Origin: an uncultured Myxococcales bacterium
GTDB lineage: Bacteria > Myxococcota_A > Bradymonadia > UBA7976 > VGTA01
Length of the DNA: 49,671 nucleotides
Direction of reading: 5' to 3'
Assembly (NCBI GenBank): GCA_937146725.1
Contig: CAKZRU010000187.1
Coordinates: forward strand, 1 to 49,671
In this document: positions 7,949 through 16,264 of the stretch, one piece after another
Layout: every line of letters starts with the position of its first letter
Numbering within the stretch: position 1 is the first letter of the stretch
Made by a program: the position numbers and the translations under genes
The notes under the pieces: generated by a model
The model's input: only the letters and a program-made list of their open reading frames with translations
What the model was told of the DNA's origin: nothing
The model's database searches: none

Positions 7949-10597
7949 ATGCAAGGTATACAACTGATAAAAAGCACAGCCCTGTGGAGCATTTTATTGC
8001 TATGCACCGGCTCTGTCTTAATTGCCTGTGATGACGAAGAAGGTGGACAAGAACAACCGGTGATTCGGGTAGGGGGCGAAGAAGCCGGTGAAACCGCAGG
8101 AAATGAAGGCGGTACCGAGGCGGGCACTATGGCGGGTACTATGGCGGGCACTATGGCGGGTGCTATGGCAGGCACTATGGCGGGTATGGAAATGCCCTTG
8201 GTCAGAACCATTACCAACTGTGAAGAACTGTGTGGAGTGTATGATAGCTGTTCCGCACCTGATGCCCACCCTTGGGGTGAATGTTTAGCTGGCTGTATGG
8301 AAGAAAGCTGGGATGATCAAAGCTTTATGAGCTATGTATCATGTTTAAAGCTTGAAGCCTGTGACACGATTGATGCCTGTCGGATTCCACCTCCTCCTTT
8401 ACCAAGCTGTGAAGAAGCCTGTGCTCAACTAGATGTTTGCGGATTAGAATATCGTTTTCCACAGGACTTGATCCAAAATACCGAATGTAGCACCGCTTGC
8501 TCTGATATGCAGTGGGCTCGTCAAATCAGTAGCTGCGTTCAAGCCAATGAGCGCCGTCTTTGTGATGAAACCAGCTTCTTTGATCGCTGTATTCTTGATG
8601 AGCGTGGCGGACAGTGCTTAGAGATCTGTGAAGCACAAGCAAACTGTGATGAAGACCTTGATGTTGTTGATTGTACAATATCCTGCCTTACCGAAGCCCC
8701 TTTAGGTGATGCTTTGGCAACCTATCGCCAAGAGCAAACTCAAATGTGTGTTCTTAGCGCCAATGACTGTACCGAACTTGGTGCTTGCTTAGCACCGGCA
8801 GCAGAGCCTGCCAATGAATTGGCAAGTCAAGTATGTACAGCGGCCACTGAGTGTTCTGTATTTGCCGAAAATGCCTGTCCTGAGCTTGCAGACAGAGCCT
8901 TACGTGAACTCAGTAGCGAGGGTCTAAGCTGTTTGATTGACAGCCTCAGTAATGACTGTAATGCTGAACTCACTAGCTGTTTTAATCAAACCGAAGCGGC
9001 CAATGATAGCGCTTGTACAGACTATTGCTTTATTGCCAACCTTTGTGACAGCTTACCCGCAGACCAAAGCGAATTTGACTGTGTTGAAGAATGTCAAATG
9101 CTTGCTGCCAGTGGTGACCCTACTGCCTTTGCACCCTACCAAGCCCAAATCGCCTGTGCGGACCAAAACTCATGCCAAGCCTTTAGCGACTGTCGCAGTG
9201 GTTCAGGTACCGGTGATGCTTGTGCAGATTTATGTGCTCAGCAAGCCACTTGCGGTCTTGAAGAAGAAGAAGCCTGCCTAAGCCGTTGTAATAGTCTATA
9301 TGCCACTGAGCGTAGCCGTCGTGAGCGTACTTGTGGTGCCTTACTTAGCTGTGAGTCAAGCGAACTATGCCAAATCCCAGCAGCGCCTAATTGCCAAGAC
9401 TTTTGCGCTCCCCTCTCAGCCTGTGGCTTGGCCAATGATGATTGTATTACGCAATGTGATAACGCTGAATTATATCAGCCAGAGTCACACTTACCCCGCC
9501 TAACCTGCGTGAACGCGAGCGAGCGCTGTGACTATGTAGAGACTTGCTTGGATGACAGTAGCAATGCTCAAGCTTGCCTTACATTCTGTGCCTATCAAAA
9601 TGGCTGTGAAACCGGTGATATGCTGGGCGTAGCAAGCGAAGAATGTGCCCTAGCTTGTGCCCGTGCAGAATTATCGGCAGAAGAAGCAAACCTTTTTGTA
9701 CCGGCGGCGAACTGTCTTGCTGAACTTGATCCAAGCACTGCCAGCTGTGCGGATGCCTCAAGTTGCTTTGAGAATGCGCCTTCACTATGCGTTGAACTGT
9801 GTGGCTTAGCCAACGGTTGTGGTTTACCCCTTACCGGTGAGCTTGCAAATGACTGTGTTGCGGCTTGTGAAAATGGCGAGGTACCAAGTTCTGCTCAACT
9901 CTGTGCGGTTGCTGCAGAGCAAAGAGAAGAAGGCTGTGGTGCTGTTGCCGAATGCTTAGGCTTCCCGATTCCTGAGCCAACACCTGCCTGTGCGGAATAC
10001 TGCGATGCACTTAAAACCTGTGACCCAAGCGTTGACCTTTATACCTGCCATTCTAATTGCATTGCAGATTCGGCCGGTGATGATGTCAGAGCCGTGTGTA
10101 CCTCTTTGGTCAGCTGTGAAAATATTGCCGTTTGCCAAGATGAAGCCGCCGAAGCCTCGGTTGATTGCTTGCGTGCCTGCCAAGATCTAGAAGACCAATG
10201 TGTGATTACCGGTGATGATGAAATCTTTAGTGATCTTAACGCCTGTGCTGATCAGTGCGGAGGCTTAGCATTAGCTTTAGGTCAAGAAAGCACCGAAACC
10301 TTGGTCGAGTGTAGCACTAGCGCTGAATGTGATAATGAAGCGCTATCAGCCTGCTTTAGCGGCGACTTTGGGGCAGACTCTCGTGAAATCTGTGAGCGTA
10401 GTTGGAATGCACTTGATCAGTGTGGTTTCTTAGGCTTTGTTATGGTAGACGAGGCTCAATTCTACGTGGATTGTGCTAATGAATATCAAGCAGACCCTGC
10501 AGCAACTATTGCCAAGGTTGAATGCTTGGAAACCGCATATCAAAGCGATCCTACTTGCTTCTCTGCGATCTTAGATCCCGCTTGTGGCTTGTTCTAA
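7949..10597 (+). CDS. Lipoprotein with ten twin-CX3C cysteine modules
   Basis: The product (882 residues from 7949) has a signal peptide and lipobox (LIAC, Cys27), then a (M-A-G-T)n linker, then a very Cys-rich body with about 94 cysteines by my count. Ten modules repeat the order C-x3-C-x5-C, a spacer, then C-x3-C (for example CEELC...CLAGC, CTDYC...CVEEC, CAEYC...CHSNC), with further cysteines between. Twin CX3C spacing elsewhere marks disulfide-stapled helical hairpins; that fold here is inference. No catalytic motif is seen. It should be an envelope-anchored, disulfide-rich array. Its 3' end overlaps the dprA start by 14 bases. I do not recognise a named family. Confidence 0.8.
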   Translation: MQGIQLIKSTALWSILLLCTGSVLIACDDEEGGQEQPVIRVGGEEAGETAGNEGGTEAGTMAGTMAGTMAGAMAGTMAGMEMPLVRTITNCEELCGVYDSCSAPDAHPWGECLAGCMEESWDDQSFMSYVSCLKLEACDTIDACRIPPPPLPSCEEACAQLDVCGLEYRFPQDLIQNTECSTACSDMQWARQISSCVQANERRLCDETSFFDRCILDERGGQCLEICEAQANCDEDLDVVDCTISCLTEAPLGDALATYRQEQTQMCVLSANDCTELGACLAPAAEPANELASQVCTAATECSVFAENACPELADRALRELSSEGLSCLIDSLSNDCNAELTSCFNQTEAANDSACTDYCFIANLCDSLPADQSEFDCVEECQMLAASGDPTAFAPYQAQIACADQNSCQAFSDCRSGSGTGDACADLCAQQATCGLEEEEACLSRCNSLYATERSRRERTCGALLSCESSELCQIPAAPNCQDFCAPLSACGLANDDCITQCDNAELYQPESHLPRLTCVNASERCDYVETCLDDSSNAQACLTFCAYQNGCETGDMLGVASEECALACARAELSAEEANLFVPAANCLAELDPSTASCADASSCFENAPSLCVELCGLANGCGLPLTGELANDCVAACENGEVPSSAQLCAVAAEQREEGCGAVAECLGFPIPEPTPACAEYCDALKTCDPSVDLYTCHSNCIADSAGDDVRAVCTSLVSCENIAVCQDEAAEASVDCLRACQDLEDQCVITGDDEIFSDLNACADQCGGLALALGQESTETLVECSTSAECDNEALSACFSGDFGADSREICERSWNALDQCGFLGFVMVDEAQFYVDCANEYQADPAATIAKVECLETAYQSDPTCFSAILDPACGLF
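8122..8187 (+). repeat. 12-bp in-frame repeat encoding (M-A-G-T)n
   Basis: About five tandem copies of a 12-base unit (GGCACTATGGCG-like, with synonymous GGT/GGC changes) encode the linker between lipid anchor and cysteine modules. Copy-number change would keep the frame. Confidence 0.85.
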
Positions 10598-11678
10598 GAT
10601 AGATGTAAGTACTTGCCGAACTTTACTTGCCCTAAGCCAACTCAAGGGCTGGGGTGGGCAAACTATTTTGCGCTTGAGTTTAGCGCATTTGAGTTCAGAT
10701 CTAACCTTTCTAAAAGATTTAGGTCTTTCTCCGCGTCTTAGTCGCCCGTTAAATACTCAAGAGCAACACAAATATACCGAGATTCTTGCCGATTGTCTTA
10801 TACCACAATCGGCTTGGGATTGGGCCGAGCAACAGCTTAAGCAACACGCTGAAATAGGTGCTACTGTTTTAGGCTTTTATGACGAAGCCTATCCCCTGAT
10901 TTTGCGCCTTATCCCTAATCCGCCTCCTTTTTTATTTGTTTTAGGTGAGATTCAGACCTTGAATCATCCGGCAATTGCAGTGGTAGGCACACGCACACCA
11001 AGTATGCAAGGTACGCAACGCGCTCAAGCCTGTAGTCGCTTAATTGCGCAAAACGGATTTAGTATTGTATCTGGCCTTGCCTTGGGGATTGATACTTTAG
11101 CACACCAAAGCGCACTCAGTGAGCACTTAAATCAACCAAATGACCTAGCCCCAACCTTGGCGATCTTGGCTCATGGTCTAGACTCGATTTATCCACCAAA
11201 AAATTATGCTTTAAGCCAGCAAATCCTTAGACAACAAGGGGCGTTAATCAGCGAGTCCCCTTTTGGTGCTTCAGTCAATGCGAGCCGATTAGTGAGTAGA
11301 GATCGTCTTCAAGCCGGATTATCCGTGACTACTTTTATTGTGGAAAGTAGCGCCAAAGGAGGCGCTATGCATGCCGGTCGAGCCTGTCTTGCACAGGATC
11401 GTAGCCTATGGCTACCTCGATCTTTGAGAAGTCAGCTTAGTGAGTTTGAGCAATCGCATGATCTAGCTTCAAGTCAAGAAAAAGTGGGTCAAGAAAAAGT
11501 GGGTCAAGAAAAAGCGAGCGCTTATGTTCACTATTTAGCGAGTGAAGATCATTTAAGGCAAAGCTTGGATCAAGCTCGGCAAGATTATGCTCGACTGCAT
11601 CAGCAAGGCGCACGACTTTGGCAAGAAATCCAAAGATTAAACACTCAATCCAAGCGCGAGCAATTAAGTCTTTTCTAA
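10584..11678 (+). CDS. dprA: DNA processing protein DprA/Smf
   Basis: DprA binds incoming single-stranded DNA and loads RecA during natural transformation. The 364-residue protein has the Rossmann-like DprA core: VVGTRTPS, SGLALGIDTLAH, LAHGLDSIYPPKN, GALISESPFG, SRDRLQAGLS and ESSAKGGAMHAGR, in the expected order from about residue 130 to 270. A short helical N-terminal region precedes it. A QEKVG repeat (about 298-312) and a Gln-rich C-terminus follow. I see no clear DprA winged-helix motif. The only reasonable start is GTG at 10584, inside the end of the lipoprotein gene, with no strong ribosome site, so translation is probably coupled to that gene. Confidence 0.93.
   Translation: MACSKIDVSTCRTLLALSQLKGWGGQTILRLSLAHLSSDLTFLKDLGLSPRLSRPLNTQEQHKYTEILADCLIPQSAWDWAEQQLKQHAEIGATVLGFYDEAYPLILRLIPNPPPFLFVLGEIQTLNHPAIAVVGTRTPSMQGTQRAQACSRLIAQNGFSIVSGLALGIDTLAHQSALSEHLNQPNDLAPTLAILAHGLDSIYPPKNYALSQQILRQQGALISESPFGASVNASRLVSRDRLQAGLSVTTFIVESSAKGGAMHAGRACLAQDRSLWLPRSLRSQLSEFEQSHDLASSQEKVGQEKVGQEKASAYVHYLASEDHLRQSLDQARQDYARLHQQGARLWQEIQRLNTQSKREQLSLF
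11473..11517 (+). repeat. 15-bp triplicate repeat in dprA
   Basis: Three tandem copies of a 15-base unit (GTCAAGAAAAAGTGG, the last ending GCG) encode QEKVG-QEKVG-QEKAS between the DprA core and the C-terminal helix. It preserves frame and probably lies in a flexible linker. Confidence 0.85.
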
Positions 11679-11697
11679 GTTGCTTTGACCGATCGGC

Positions 11698-12441
11698 TTA
11701 AGTCATTTCACTCGCAAGAATCAGTTGGGCAATATAATATAAAGGTAAACCCCATAAACGGACATAAAAGCCTGAAAGTCTAAGTTGATCAGCTTGAAAC
11801 TGTTGCTTTGCCACTGCTAAATCAGAAAGCCAAAAAGCAAAGGCACCGCTAGCGACCAAAACACAGCTCAAGCTTAGACTATGCATAAAAGCAATGCTCA
11901 TCATTAAACCAATAACCGTTGTATACGCCATAGCCGGATAAAGCAGGCTGTAAGGAATATATGGTTTAAAATAGCGAAAGGCCAATACACTAATCCCACC
12001 CACCAATAAGGTTAAACTCACATTAGGCAAAGTCAAAAGCTCAAACTCTCCCTGCCAAAGTGGGTACACAAAGGCAAAGGCATAAGCTAAATGCGCCATA
12101 AAAAAGGCGATTAAGCCTAACAAAAAAAAGATTTCTTTTTTACCCACCAATAAGACATCACCCACAGCCGAAGCGACTAAAGCCACGCCTAAAGCTAAGC
12201 TTGGTACTTGATGCACAGCGCTATTCTCAATCAATGCTTGCTGATCAAGTTGATCATAAAAATAAGCTAAAAAGCCAAGCGAAGCCAGCGCCTTAAAAAG
12301 ACCGGCCCAATAATCAAGCGCACTCATTTGGCTTGGGTCAGAGGCTTCAACTGTACTTTGCGTGACTGCTTTATATTCACAAAATAGGCTTGCGCCCACC
12401 ATCAGCATCACCACAGTGATCCATAGATAAGCCTGATTCAT
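11698..12441 (-). CDS. YhhN/TMEM86 family membrane protein (lysoplasmalogenase-like)
   Basis: This family includes lysoplasmalogenases that hydrolyse the vinyl-ether bond of lysoplasmalogens at the membrane. The 247-residue protein is a multi-pass membrane protein (about eight hydrophobic segments) with the family's conserved polar residues: Asp95 in SAVGDVLL, His117 in FFMAHLAY, Asp207 in FWLSDLAVA and the closing YYIAQLI. The ATG at 12441 follows the protease stop codon by two bases, so the two genes are translationally coupled. Substrate is not provable from sequence. Confidence 0.88.
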   Translation of the reverse strand: MNQAYLWITVVMLMVGASLFCEYKAVTQSTVEASDPSQMSALDYWAGLFKALASLGFLAYFYDQLDQQALIENSAVHQVPSLALGVALVASAVGDVLLVGKKEIFFLLGLIAFFMAHLAYAFAFVYPLWQGEFELLTLPNVSLTLLVGGISVLAFRYFKPYIPYSLLYPAMAYTTVIGLMMSIAFMHSLSLSCVLVASGAFAFWLSDLAVAKQQFQADQLRLSGFYVRLWGLPLYYIAQLILASEMT

Positions 12442-12443
12442 AA

Positions 12444-15400
12444 TTAGCGATCATTCCAAAGGTGATTTTTGCGGACTACCTTGGACTGCTTAATGACCAT
12501 ACCAAGCGCTAACCACAAGAGTAATAAGGCTAGAGTGATACGTGTATTTGCTTGACCTGCCGAGCCTTGACAGCCATTTGCTGAGGGCGAGCCTGATGCA
12601 TCTTCTTCATCCATCACTTCACCGACTAATACTTCTTCTTCGTTCTCGTCTTCAGCCACAATCACCGTAATCTCATCATTAGAAGAATCAATACCGGCTT
12701 GCTCTGCGCCGGCTTCACTATTTCCAGCGCTCATTTCGGTACCAGCGTTCATTTCACCGGCAGAGGTAGGACAGCCTTCATCTGTATCACCATCGCAATC
12801 GTCATCTAATCCATTACAGCTTTCATCCGGAACTTCACCACATTCTCCACAAGTATTGAGTTGATTTTCATCGATTTTACCATCGCAGTCATCATCAAGA
12901 CCATTGCAGCTTTCTGTTGGAATCTCACCGCATTCACCACAAGCATTAAGTAAGCCTTCATCAAGCTCTCCATCACAGTCATCATCCTCACCATTACAGC
13001 TTTCAGTAGGTAGCTCTCCGCAAAGGCCACAGGCATTTAATAAGCCTTCATCAAAGCGACCATCACAATCATCATCTAGGCCGTTACAGCTTTCGGTTGG
13101 GGCTTCTCCACAGGCACCACAGGCATTTAACACACCCTCATCACTTTGCCCATCACAGTCATCATCAAGACCATTACAGCTTTCTGTTGGGATCTCACCA
13201 CATTGACCACAGGCATTGAGCGTGCCTTCATCACTGCGACCATCACAGTCATCATCTTCACCATTGCAGAGCTCAACGGGGACTTCGCCACAAGTCCCGC
13301 AGGCATTTAAAACATTTTCATCAACCTGGCCGTCAAGATCATTATCTTGACCATCGCAGCGATCAATTTCTCGAGTTGTTACACTAAAGGTATAGTTGAG
13401 CTCTCCACCATAATATTGAGTATCAGGCCTTAGCAAAAGCCAATAGTCTCCGCTGATAGTCGCTTCAAAGTTGAGCATATAGCTTTCTTGATTGCCCACT
13501 ACCTCGTTGCGCAACACTTGTCGGCCAAAATCACGACTGACGATCATTTCTACACCGCGATCAAACGCTTGATCGTCCACTGTGAGTTGAGCATCAAACC
13601 ATTGTCCGGCTTCAAGGGTGAACTTACGCCAATCCTCATCACATAAAGTCCCATTCTCCTGCTCTATGGCCTCATTCAGATCCAAGATTCTTGCTTCGAG
13701 GGGATGATCGTCATGCTCATAAATATCGCTAGAACAGGCCTCTCGAACCAAAAGCTTATAAGGGCGTTCGGGACCTATCCTTTGGTTGTACTGACTCACT
13801 AAAAGTCGATAGGTATTGGTTAAAGGTGCGACAAACCCTTCAATTAAACTCCCATATTGATTATTTGCTCGATCATCATTTTCAGCAAGAACCTCTTCAC
13901 CGGATGAGTATAGTCCAATGATTGTATCAGAGGCTCTTTCAATATAGGTTTCTACATCAATGACTTGCCCTTCATTAAGGTTAAAACGATAATAATCTTG
14001 GGCATCAAGGCAGTGATTTAATTCGGTAATATACCCCAAACCAAAGCCTTGGGCCTCAGTAAAACTATCATTATCTTCATACAGATCAGCTTCACAGCTT
14101 AAGCAGTTTGCTAAGCCCTCGTCAATTACGCCATCTTGATCATTATCAATATCATCGCAGAGCTCGGCAAAGCGAATAGTCAGTTGATAAGGTCGAGTTC
14201 CACTATACACTTGCTCATACGCATGTACCCGAACCCAATAGCGACCTGCACTATTTTCATCTAGATCCAAAGTAATTAAACTCGATCGTAAATTATTACT
14301 TTGGTCATCATTTTCAGCGATTAATTCACCATTGGGCCCATATAAAGTCAAGATCGTATCAGCACGGTTATCTGGCTCATTACTCACTTGGGTTTGTAGA
14401 ACTAAACTGGGTGCATTGACGAGTGAATCTGCCATAATTTCAAAGCTGACCCAATCGTCATCACAAAGGGTACGCGCTTGGTTAAGGGGTAAAGTATAAA
14501 CAGTATTTTCATTTAGTAGTCGCTCTGGCAAAGGGCGATCATCTTGAAGCTGTGAGCGAGAATCGGCTTCATTAAGAAAGCTATCCAAAACCTCATACTC
14601 ATCTTCTTCACATCCTTGTCTGAGCATCAATCGATACTCTAAGTCCTCGCCAATGGAACTCCCATAACTGCGAACTCGGGCACTATATGTAGCACTTGCT
14701 GGGGCTGTCCATCCTAAAATCCGACTTGCTCGTCCTGAACCACCATCATCATCTTCAGCCAAAATCATGCCGGTATTATCATGAATTGTTAACACTGTAT
14801 CGGTTTCATTGCTTGAGGTGATTCCTGTTGGGCTTAGGCTATACGTTTCAAGGTCGATCACCTCTCCTTCATTAAGCTCAAAATTAACCCAATCATAAGC
14901 ATCATCACAGAAATTGTGCAGACTAAAGCTATCAATCGCTCTTAAGCTTGCTTGAGCTTGTAAATCATCTTCTTCAAACTCATCTTGGCAGGAGATTTCC
15001 ATACCACCGTTATCACCCGCCATGTCACCCGCCATATCACCCGCCATATCACCCGCCATATCACCCCCACCATTGTCACCACTCCCACTTCCGCTCCCAC
15101 CGCAGGCTAATGCATCAGGTCTGAGCGGGCATAAGGCGTTTAGAGCAAGACTTACATAGGTACCGGTTTCAGCACCTTGGCCATCCAGTGGCTGACCTGT
15201 ATTATCGACTTCAATTTGGTTCACTCGGCGACAGTTTGCACTTGAGTCAAAGATATAATCGGTGCGCCCTTGTACCAAGATCCCAACAATGTCACCATTT
15301 TCACTATATAAGGCTGAGCCGGAATTACCTCCAAAGGCATCAATACTTACCCCAAAAGTGATTCGATTCGCATTCCCAGCATTGGTCACTTGCCCCTCTT

Positions 15401-16160
15401 TATCGGTTTTAATAGGTATACCATTAGGACCGCCAATCATAGTAATCGGTAAGCCTAAGGGAAGCGCATCTGTGCTATTTGACACCGGCGCTGGTGCCAA
15501 ACCACCGGTCACCGCTCGATCAAGGCGAATGACCGCATAATCACCCCCTCCATCATTGCGTCGGGTGATGATCTCGGCACAAGAGTATAAATCTTGGGTG
15601 GTGGTGGGATAAAGTTCATTAGGAGCTGTATATAATGATCTAAAAATGATCCTAGTGTTATTACAATCATTGGCATCATCTACACAGTGGCCCGCGGTTA
15701 AAAAGAGATCGCTATCAATCAAAGTACCAGAGCAGTGGCCCGGCTCAGGTTGATTATAAAAACGCTCATCCACGCAAAGATTTTGTCTTTCTCCTAAGGT
15801 TCTTTGATCTAAGATCACTCGCTGCCCTTGAATATTAATTAAGGACGGTCGCACTAAGAGTCCGGTTGAGTTCATTGCTCTTTGCTTCATGATATCGGCG
15901 TTAGCCAATTCATAAAAATCTAAGCGTGAATCCCGTCCATAAATCACTTCATTTTGAGTACTGTTCAATAAAACAGCTAAAGAATCTTGCTTATTGCTTA
16001 CGGGCTTTAATTCAGCTTGTTCAGAGCTTAAATCGCTCTCCATACACCCCTGAAAGACAAGACAATAAAAAAGGCAATAAGCACATAACAGGAGCCATGA
16101 GTAAGCACTGAACTTAAGCCGAGAAGCTTGTTTAGACTCTTGTTTTAACTGGTCATACAT
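12444..16160 (-). CDS. Secreted modular trypsin-like protease with PPC-like and MopE repeats and a MYXO-CTERM-like tail
   Basis: From the ATG at 16160 the product is 1,238 residues. A hydrophobic N-terminal segment ends in a weak lipobox-like FQGC (Cys39). An S1-type protease domain follows with triad His158 (LTAGHC), Asp207 (GGGDYAVIRLD) and Ser280 (GGNSGSAL), closest to the V8/glutamyl-endopeptidase style. A (G-D-M-A)n linker (about 366-383) leads to about four PPC-like beta domains (about 391-940), then six 30-residue MopE-type repeats (CNGLDDDCDG), an Ala/Gly/Glu-rich stretch, and a tail of Cys1197, a hydrophobic helix and basic residues like MYXO-CTERM sorting signals. A TTG 23 codons upstream is possible but has no ribosome site. 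It is coupled to the YhhN-like gene. Confidence 0.87.
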   Translation of the reverse strand: MYDQLKQESKQASRLKFSAYSWLLLCAYCLFYCLVFQGCMESDLSSEQAELKPVSNKQDSLAVLLNSTQNEVIYGRDSRLDFYELANADIMKQRAMNSTGLLVRPSLINIQGQRVILDQRTLGERQNLCVDERFYNQPEPGHCSGTLIDSDLFLTAGHCVDDANDCNNTRIIFRSLYTAPNELYPTTTQDLYSCAEIITRRNDGGGDYAVIRLDRAVTGGLAPAPVSNSTDALPLGLPITMIGGPNGIPIKTDKEGQVTNAGNANRITFGVSIDAFGGNSGSALYSENGDIVGILVQGRTDYIFDSSANCRRVNQIEVDNTGQPLDGQGAETGTYVSLALNALCPLRPDALACGGSGSGSGDNGGGDMAGDMAGDMAGDMAGDNGGMEISCQDEFEEDDLQAQASLRAIDSFSLHNFCDDAYDWVNFELNEGEVIDLETYSLSPTGITSSNETDTVLTIHDNTGMILAEDDDGGSGRASRILGWTAPASATYSARVRSYGSSIGEDLEYRLMLRQGCEEDEYEVLDSFLNEADSRSQLQDDRPLPERLLNENTVYTLPLNQARTLCDDDWVSFEIMADSLVNAPSLVLQTQVSNEPDNRADTILTLYGPNGELIAENDDQSNNLRSSLITLDLDENSAGRYWVRVHAYEQVYSGTRPYQLTIRFAELCDDIDNDQDGVIDEGLANCLSCEADLYEDNDSFTEAQGFGLGYITELNHCLDAQDYYRFNLNEGQVIDVETYIERASDTIIGLYSSGEEVLAENDDRANNQYGSLIEGFVAPLTNTYRLLVSQYNQRIGPERPYKLLVREACSSDIYEHDDHPLEARILDLNEAIEQENGTLCDEDWRKFTLEAGQWFDAQLTVDDQAFDRGVEMIVSRDFGRQVLRNEVVGNQESYMLNFEATISGDYWLLLRPDTQYYGGELNYTFSVTTREIDRCDGQDNDLDGQVDENVLNACGTCGEVPVELCNGEDDDCDGRSDEGTLNACGQCGEIPTESCNGLDDDCDGQSDEGVLNACGACGEAPTESCNGLDDDCDGRFDEGLLNACGLCGELPTESCNGEDDDCDGELDEGLLNACGECGEIPTESCNGLDDDCDGKIDENQLNTCGECGEVPDESCNGLDDDCDGDTDEGCPTSAGEMNAGTEMSAGNSEAGAEQAGIDSSNDEITVIVAEDENEEEVLVGEVMDEEDASGSPSANGCQGSAGQANTRITLALLLLWLALGMVIKQSKVVRKNHLWNDR
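12771..13310 (-). repeat. 90-bp tandem repeats encoding MopE-type units
   Basis: Six copies with an exact 90-base period (the GGCATT-type anchor recurs at about 12851, 12941, 13031, 13121, 13211 and 13301) encode 30-residue units of the form ACGxCGExPTESCNGLDDDCDGxxDEGxLN. The Asp/Cys pattern matches the putative metal-binding MopE repeat. Confidence 0.92.
15012..15066 (-). repeat. 12-bp in-frame repeat encoding (M-A-G-D)n
   Basis: Four to five copies of a 12-base unit (TCACCCGCCATA on the plus strand) encode the linker between the protease domain and the PPC-like region. It parallels the (M-A-G-T)n repeat of the lipoprotein at 7949. Confidence 0.85.
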
Positions 16161-16167
16161 ATCAACA

Positions 16168-16172
16168 CCCTT
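16168..16172 (-). promoter_or_regulatory. Ribosome site choosing the 16160 start of the protease
   Basis: AAGGG on the minus strand lies 7 bases before the ATG at 16160. The alternative in-frame TTG at 16229 has no purine-rich site before it. Confidence 0.6.
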
Positions 16173-16264
16173 ATCAGACCATGATTGATCGTTTTTATCA
16201 CGATCCTCTAAATCATAAGGATTGGTCAAGGCTGAAGATGTAATTTAACTTTTAGTGCACCGAT

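Noticed and set aside
8937..9281. Alternative-frame reading frame within the Cys-rich lipoprotein gene
   Set aside because: Shadow of the repetitive coding frame; the main frame has the signal peptide and periodic cysteines.
16161..16229. 23-codon TTG-start extension of the protease
   Set aside because: No ribosome site and a highly charged segment that would bury the signal peptide; AAGGG supports 16160.
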